The position numbers and the translations under genes are program-made. The notes beneath the pieces were generated by a model that had not been told where the DNA came from, ran no database searches, and was given only the letters and a program-made list of their open reading frames with translations. From assembly GCA_945860865.1 (NCBI GenBank), contig CAMARW010000006.1:1-64000 (forward strand): a stretch of DNA of 64,000 nucleotides, written 5' to 3'. Every line of letters begins with the position of its first letter. Positions within the stretch are counted from its first letter, which is position 1. This document shows positions 59,848-64,000 of the stretch, one piece after another. Source of the stretch: Chitinophaga pinensis. GTDB taxonomy: Bacteria; Bacteroidota; Bacteroidia; UKL13-3.

Positions 59848-61334
59848 TGATGAACGCAAAGAAAAAGGCTATAGTTATTGGTTCAGGTGTAGCAGGATTA
59901 TCTGCTGCTGCCTATTTGGCTAAGGGAAATTATGAGGTTACTATCTTAGAAAAAAATGATAGTCCGGGTGGCCGTGCGAGGCAATTTAAAGCAGATGGAT
60001 TTACCTTTGATATGGGCCCAAGTTGGTATTGGATGCCCGATGTATTTGAAAAATTCTACCAAGATTTTGGCTTCACCACCAGCGATTTTTACGAGCTTAT
60101 TCGGCTTGATCCAAGTTACAGGGTAATAGCTAAAAATGGCGAAGCCGTTGAGATTCCAGCTAACATGCACGAGCTAGAAGCCCTGTTCGAAAAATTTGAA
60201 CCAGGTTCTGCCCAGCGTTTAAGAAAGTTTTTAAAAGAAGCAGCCTATAAATACGAAGTGGGTATAAATGATTTGGTGTATAAACCTAGCTTAAGTTTAT
60301 TAGAGTTTGCCGATTTACGCCTCTTAAAAGGCTTACTTAAAATGGATGTGCTAAGCAATATGCGCAAACATATAAGTAGTGTAGTTAGTCACCCTTTTCT
60401 GCAAGAGCTTATGGAGTTTCCTGTATTATTTTTGGGCGCACTTCCAGAGAATACGCCTGCACTCTACAGTTTAATGAATCATGCAGATTTTACACTAGGC
60501 ACTTGGTATCCGCAAGGGGGTATGTTTAATATTATAGAGGCGTTTTTAAAGGTAGCTCAGAAACAAGGTGCCCAGTTATGTTTGAACCAAGAAGTTGTTA
60601 AAATTATAAGTGAGAATGGCATAGCCAAAGGTGTGCAAACGCATACAGATTATTTTGAAGCAGATGTAGTAATTGGTGCCGCCGATTACCACCATTTAGA
60701 TCAAAAAGTTTTAGAACCTGCGCAAAGAAATTACACTGCGCAATATTGGGATAAGCGCAAATTAGCACCTTCTTGTTTATTGTACTACGTTGGATTAAAC
60801 AAACGTTTAAAAAATGCGGTACATCATACTTTGTTTTTTGATACCGATTTTGGCCTACATGCACAAGAGATTTATACCCAGCCCAAGTGGCCAAGTAATC
60901 CGCTTTTTTATGCTTCTGTGCCTTCTGTAACAGACCCATCTGTGGCGCCAGCTGGTTGCGAAAACCTGTTTTTACTTATTCCCATTGCGCCAGGTATAAC
61001 CGGCGATACGGAGGATATTAGAGAAGCTTATTTTGAAAAAATTATAAAAAGGCTAGAACAACAATTAGGAGAATCCATTTTGCCTCATGTGGTTTACAAA
61101 AGAAGCTACAGCGTAAGCGATTTTAAGAACGATTATCATGCCTTCAAAGGAAATGCTTATGGTTTAGCCAATACATTGGATCAAACTGCTATTTTAAAGC
61201 CTAGCCTAAAAAGCAAGAAAATTAAAAACTTGTATTTTGCTGGACAATTAACCGTTCCTGGTCCGGGTGTGCCGCCAAGTATCATTAGCGGGAAAGTAGC
61301 TGCCACCCAAATTTTTAAGGAAATGGGGAATTGA
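59847..61334 (+). CDS. crtI: Phytoene desaturase
   Basis: This 495-aa FAD enzyme has VIGSGVAGLSAAAYLAKG and LEKNDSPGGRARQF at the N-terminus and FDMGPSWYWMPDVF, the hallmark of bacterial CrtI, followed by the C-terminal LYFAGQLTVPGPGVPPS motif. It converts phytoene to lycopene by repeated desaturation. It overlaps the TonB-receptor stop by one base; a second ATG is 3 nt later. crtB follows after 104 nt. Confidence 0.93.
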   Translation: MMNAKKKAIVIGSGVAGLSAAAYLAKGNYEVTILEKNDSPGGRARQFKADGFTFDMGPSWYWMPDVFEKFYQDFGFTTSDFYELIRLDPSYRVIAKNGEAVEIPANMHELEALFEKFEPGSAQRLRKFLKEAAYKYEVGINDLVYKPSLSLLEFADLRLLKGLLKMDVLSNMRKHISSVVSHPFLQELMEFPVLFLGALPENTPALYSLMNHADFTLGTWYPQGGMFNIIEAFLKVAQKQGAQLCLNQEVVKIISENGIAKGVQTHTDYFEADVVIGAADYHHLDQKVLEPAQRNYTAQYWDKRKLAPSCLLYYVGLNKRLKNAVHHTLFFDTDFGLHAQEIYTQPKWPSNPLFYASVPSVTDPSVAPAGCENLFLLIPIAPGITGDTEDIREAYFEKIIKRLEQQLGESILPHVVYKRSYSVSDFKNDYHAFKGNAYGLANTLDQTAILKPSLKSKKIKNLYFAGQLTVPGPGVPPSIISGKVAATQIFKEMGN

Positions 61335-61438
61335 ATTTTGGCTGTAATTTTGTTTTTTATGTAAAATTTAAAACAAAAAGCGTAAAAATTTAATTACTAT
61401 AACTTAGTATAAATAATAAAATATTACCTTCCCATTTT

Positions 61439-62275
61439 ATGAAGACAATATTCGACAAAATTTCGGTTCGAAACAGTAAGATGGTTACCAAAGCATACAG
61501 TACCTCTTTTTCATTAGGTATTCGTTTTTTGGCAACCCGTTTCCAGAATCCTATTTATGCCGTTTATGGTTTTGTGCGCTTGGCAGATGAGATTGTAGAT
61601 TCTTTTCATGGCTACCCAAAAGCAGAGATGCTAGCCGAGTTTAAAGAAGAAACGTTTAAAGCCATTGAGAGGGGAATAAGCACCAATCCTATCTTAAATA
61701 GCTTTCAGGATGTTGTAAATAGCTACCAAATAGACCACGAGAATATCCGCACTTTCTTAAAAAGTATGGAAATGGATTTGGCAGATCAAACCTATAATCA
61801 GCAAGCTTACGAAGAATATATTTTAGGTTCTGCTGAGGTGGTTGGCTTAATGTGTTTACGCATATTTGCAGAAGGAAATGATAGCATGTACCAGAGCCTA
61901 AAACCTGCTGCCATGAAATTAGGTTCAGCTTTTCAAAAGATAAATTTTTTAAGAGATTTTAAAGCAGATAATGAAGGCTTAGGGCGTTTGTATTTTCCGC
62001 AATTGCAAAATCAATCCTTTAATGAACAAACCAAACGCGAAATTGAAATAGATGTATTAAAAGATTTTGAAGCAGGTTACGAGGGTATAAAAATGCTTCC
62101 CAAAGATGCTCGTTTTGGAGTTTACGTGGCCTATATTTATTATTCTCGTTTGTTAAATAAAATTGTTACTTTACCACCACAAGCCATTTTAGAAGAGCGT
62201 GTGCGCATCAGCGATAATCAAAAATACGCCTTGTTTTTTGGTTCTTACCTGCGCCATAGTTTCAACATGTTATAA
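61439..62275 (+). CDS. crtB: Phytoene synthase
   Basis: This 278-aa squalene/phytoene synthase-family enzyme has KAYSTSFSLGIRFL, first Asp-rich motif RLADEIVD, and second motif region FQKINFLRDFKADNEGLGR LYFP (split here), all expected. It joins two geranylgeranyl diphosphates to phytoene, which CrtI then desaturates. The gap to crtI is 104 nt, so it may also have its own promoter; none was certain. A small gene follows after 2 nt. Confidence 0.94.
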   Translation: MKTIFDKISVRNSKMVTKAYSTSFSLGIRFLATRFQNPIYAVYGFVRLADEIVDSFHGYPKAEMLAEFKEETFKAIERGISTNPILNSFQDVVNSYQIDHENIRTFLKSMEMDLADQTYNQQAYEEYILGSAEVVGLMCLRIFAEGNDSMYQSLKPAAMKLGSAFQKINFLRDFKADNEGLGRLYFPQLQNQSFNEQTKREIEIDVLKDFEAGYEGIKMLPKDARFGVYVAYIYYSRLLNKIVTLPPQAILEERVRISDNQKYALFFGSYLRHSFNML

Positions 62276-62277
62276 AT

Positions 62278-62769
62278 ATGTTTGCCTCTTTTTACCTTAT
62301 TTTACTCTTAAATTTTACACAAACCGCCCCTTCAGATTTGAGGCAAATGAGAGATAAATATCACCAAGCCATTTACAAAGAGGTGCTAGCCAAAGAATTA
62401 ATTGCGCAACTAAAGCAAAAACCTACTCTTACTGCTATAGAAAAGGCATATTTAGGAGCTACGCAAATGCTTATGGCCCAATACGCTTTTTTGCCCAACC
62501 AAAAGTTATCTTGGTTTAGCAGTGGCAAAAGCAATTTAGAGGAGGCCATTAGGGTTGAACCTAAAAATGCAGAAAGTATTTATTTGAGGTATAGTATTCA
62601 ACTCAATGTTCCTTCTTTTTTGGGATATAGCCAAAATATTGTTGCCGATAAAGCTTTTTTATTGCAGGAAATTAAGAAAATAAAAGACAAAAATTTACAA
62701 GATAGAATAAAGTTATTCCTGCAAAAAGAAGCCTCTTTAACCGAGCAAGAAAGGTTGCTTTTGCCATGA
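62278..62769 (+). CDS. Small exported or membrane-anchored TPR-like protein
   Basis: This 163-aa protein begins with a short hydrophobic stretch (MFASFYLILLLNFTQTA), which could be a signal or anchor. The rest is helical and repeat-like (EKAYLGATQMLMAQYAF, KSNLEEAIRVEPKNAESIYL), with a TPR-like pattern. The family is unknown, but a small gene in this place next to crtB is also seen in other Bacteroidota carotenoid clusters as far as I recall. It overlaps idi by 4 nt, so it is in the carotenoid operon. Confidence 0.65.
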   Translation: MFASFYLILLLNFTQTAPSDLRQMRDKYHQAIYKEVLAKELIAQLKQKPTLTAIEKAYLGATQMLMAQYAFLPNQKLSWFSSGKSNLEEAIRVEPKNAESIYLRYSIQLNVPSFLGYSQNIVADKAFLLQEIKKIKDKNLQDRIKLFLQKEASLTEQERLLLP

Positions 62770-63275
62770 TACAAGAAATGGTTATTTTGGTAAATGAGCA
62801 CGATAAAGAAATTGGACTCATGGAAAAGCAAGAAGCCCATATAAAGGGGTTGTTACACCGCGCTTTTTCGGTAATGGTTTTTAACGGTAAGGGCGAAATG
62901 CTCTTGCAGCAAAGAGCGCTTAGCAAATACCATTCGGGTGGCTTGTGGACAAACACTTGTTGCTCTCATCCGCGCCAAGGCGAAACTACTGAGCAAGCAG
63001 CCCACCGCCGTTTACAAGAAGAAATGGGTTTTGATTGTGAGCTAAAACTGCACCAAACCTTTATTTACAAAGCACCATTTGAAAATGGATTAACCGAACA
63101 CGAGCTTGATCATGTTTTTGTGGGAATCTACAACCAAAATCCGCACATTAACCTCGATGAAGTAAACGATTTTCATTGGATAAGCCTCCCCGATTTAGAC
63201 CTACAACTTCGAGATGAGCCCGAAAAATTTACCGTTTGGTTCAAAATGATTATGGAAAATTACGTTCGTTTGTAG
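62766..63275 (+). CDS. idi: Isopentenyl-diphosphate delta-isomerase, type I
   Basis: This 169-aa Nudix-fold enzyme has LLHRAFSVMVFNGKGEMLLQ, the catalytic Cys region TNTCCSHPRQGE, the Nudix-like segment HRRLQEEMGFDCEL, and the Glu region TEHELDHVFVG. It interconverts IPP and DMAPP, feeding crtB. It overlaps the preceding small gene by 4 nt. Its TAG stop lies within the first of two REP-like palindromes, so the last codons are part of the repeat. Confidence 0.95.
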   Translation: MIQEMVILVNEHDKEIGLMEKQEAHIKGLLHRAFSVMVFNGKGEMLLQQRALSKYHSGGLWTNTCCSHPRQGETTEQAAHRRLQEEMGFDCELKLHQTFIYKAPFENGLTEHELDHVFVGIYNQNPHINLDEVNDFHWISLPDLDLQLRDEPEKFTVWFKMIMENYVRL

Positions 63276-63302
63276 GGGCGGAATATTTTCCGCCCCTACA
63301 AA
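63269..63302. repeat. REP-like palindrome overlapping the idi stop codon
   Basis: TTTGTAGGGGCGGAA (63269-63283) and its complement TTCCGCCCCTACAAA (63288-63302) flank TATT. The left arm includes GTAG, the tetranucleotide typical of REP elements moved by RAYT transposases, and it holds the stop codon of idi. Confidence 0.7.
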
Positions 63303-63312
63303 TGAACCCACC

Positions 63313-63373
63313 AACCAAATGTAGCGACCCACGGCCGTGGGTCGCTACATTTGGTTTATCCTACATTTGGTTT
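63313..63373. repeat. 44-bp perfect palindrome plus partial repeat
   Basis: The palindrome at 63313-63356 has the core GTAGCGACCCACGG next to its complement CCGTGGGTCGCTAC with no loop and AACCAAAT/ATTTGGTT ends. CTACATTTGGTTT at 63345-63357 recurs directly at 63361-63373, like a shortened copy. GTAG again opens the arm. It may form a cruciform or act as a terminator for idi. Confidence 0.75.
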
Positions 63374-63413
63374 CTAATTTTTTCTTTGCCCATTTTTTCG
63401 CATATTTGCAGGT

Positions 63414-63785
63414 ATGAGCGTAAGGCAAGAGAAATTTTCGGGGTTAATACAGCAGCATTTGGCAGATATTTTTATGCGCCAGCCCGAATTTGTGAACAAA
63501 GAATTTGTTACCATTAGCAAGGTGGAGGTTTCGCCAGATTTAGGTTATGCCAAGATTTACTTAAGCATGATTAAGGTTAAAGACCGCAATTTCCTTATTA
63601 ACTTAATTGTATTGCAAACTCCGCAAATTAGAAAACACCTAGCCACTAAAATAAGAAACCAAGCGCGTATTGTTCCCGAGCTTAACTTTTTAATAGATGA
63701 TAGCCTCGATTACGTATTTAAAATAGACGAACTAATGAAGCGCGTGAACGAAGAAGATGAGCGCAAACGCAACGAAAATAAATAA
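63414..63785 (+). CDS. rbfA: Ribosome-binding factor A
   Basis: This 123-aa protein matches RbfA: VRQEKFSGLIQQHLADIF, VTISKVEVSPDLGYAKIYLS and the KH-like end PELNFLIDDSLDYVFKIDEL. It helps to mature the 30S ribosomal subunit (16S rRNA 5' end). It is 17 nt before a methyltransferase gene on the same strand. Confidence 0.94.
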   Translation: MSVRQEKFSGLIQQHLADIFMRQPEFVNKEFVTISKVEVSPDLGYAKIYLSMIKVKDRNFLINLIVLQTPQIRKHLATKIRNQARIVPELNFLIDDSLDYVFKIDELMKRVNEEDERKRNENK

Positions 63786-63802
63786 TACTCAGCAAGCATA
63801 CC

Positions 63803-64000
63803 ATGAATTACGATCCAATAAAAAAAGACTTAGGCATTGTTTTTAACCAAAGCACCTTTTTAAGAAAGATTTTTTACTCTTTACTCGATTTGTTGCTCCT
63901 ACGCACATGGCATGTGCACAGAGAACTAAAATTGTGGCTCAAAAGCAATAGCAGCGCCCAAATTCTAGATGCAGGCTCAGGCTTTGGTCAGTACAGTTTT
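63803..64000 (+). CDS. Class I SAM methyltransferase, 5' part only
   Basis: The 66 codons visible start at the ATG at 63803 and run out of the window. The product begins MNYDPIKKDLGIVFNQSTFL and reaches ILDAGSGFGQYSF, which is motif I of class I SAM-dependent methyltransferases. The N-terminal 45 residues before it are helical. The target cannot be told. It is likely in an operon with rbfA. Confidence 0.8.
   Translation, partial: MNYDPIKKDLGIVFNQSTFLRKIFYSLLDLLLLRTWHVHRELKLWLKSNSSAQILDAGSGFGQYSF

Noticed and set aside
63236-63517. 93-codon frame across the end of idi, the palindromes and rbfA
   Set aside because: It runs through REP-like repeats and overlaps two certain genes in other frames.
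1-64000. CRISPR array or rRNA genes
   Set aside because: I saw no regularly spaced repeats with unique spacers and no rRNA sequence.

Overview
The window is a piece of a Bacteroidota chromosome. The evidence is a SusC/SusD pair, several C-terminal type IX secretion (T9SS) sorting domains, a BACON domain, promoters of the TTTG / TAnnTTTG type, no Shine-Dalgarno-like leaders, and AT-rich DNA. The genus cannot be told from the sequence. Two thirds is ordinary chromosome; the first 14 kb is an integrated mobile element.

Region 1 (about 124-14125): a ~13.9 kb element inserted in a tRNA-Arg(CCU) gene. The two halves of the interrupted tRNA lie at 124-163 and 14072-14125 and join into a perfect cloverleaf. 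A second, intact tRNA-Arg(CCU) with encoded CCA lies just inside the left end (176-250). Both ends carry paired GGACA-type repeats at 11-bp spacing, and a 524-aa tyrosine recombinase sits at the right end. The backbone also has small coupled genes, a candidate HUH (Rep-like) nuclease, a second short tyrosine recombinase and a possible HEPN protein. The cargo is a membrane protein, an unknown protein, a ParB-methyltransferase fusion, and a compact restriction-modification operon: controller (C) protein, two different DNA methyltransferases, a PD-(D/E)XK nuclease and a fifth gene that may be a second restriction subunit. The C gene has a strong promoter overlapped by C-box-like operators.

Region 2 (14.1-30.9 kb): a lipoprotein, a small PID-CTERM-like protein, then a starch/maltodextrin utilisation locus. 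It holds a GH13 neopullulanase-type enzyme and a GH31 alpha-glucosidase (minus strand), an NrtR-family Nudix-like regulator (plus), a T9SS-secreted protein with four starch-binding-like modules (minus), and a five-gene plus-strand operon: secreted GH13 amylase, SusC, SusD, two small surface proteins. The two divergent intergenic regions each carry the same dyad (AAAGTGT-N7-ACACTTw) just upstream of the -33 boxes. This is the likely operator of the Nudix regulator and ties the locus into one regulon.

Region 3 (30.9-54.7 kb): housekeeping and envelope genes. These are DUF2461, acetyl-CoA synthetase, a thioredoxin-like protein, an SPFH lipoprotein, a FAS1 lipoprotein, a glycine-rich membrane protein, a DUF985 cupin, an ABC exporter with two amidohydrolase-like proteins, rhomboid protease, an EEP-family hydrolase, an RsmI-like methylase, PpiD, an alpha/beta hydrolase, a T9SS repeat protein with BACON domain, and a GT2 fused to a degenerate sugar-phosphate transferase. 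A decayed T9SS tail lies at 33655-33783.

Region 4 (54.7-64.0 kb): a beta-barrel-like protein, then carotenoid genes: a CrtD/CrtI-like desaturase (minus), a TonB-dependent receptor overlapping crtI, then crtB, a small protein and idi. REP-like palindromes follow idi, then rbfA and the 5' part of a methyltransferase gene cut by the window edge.
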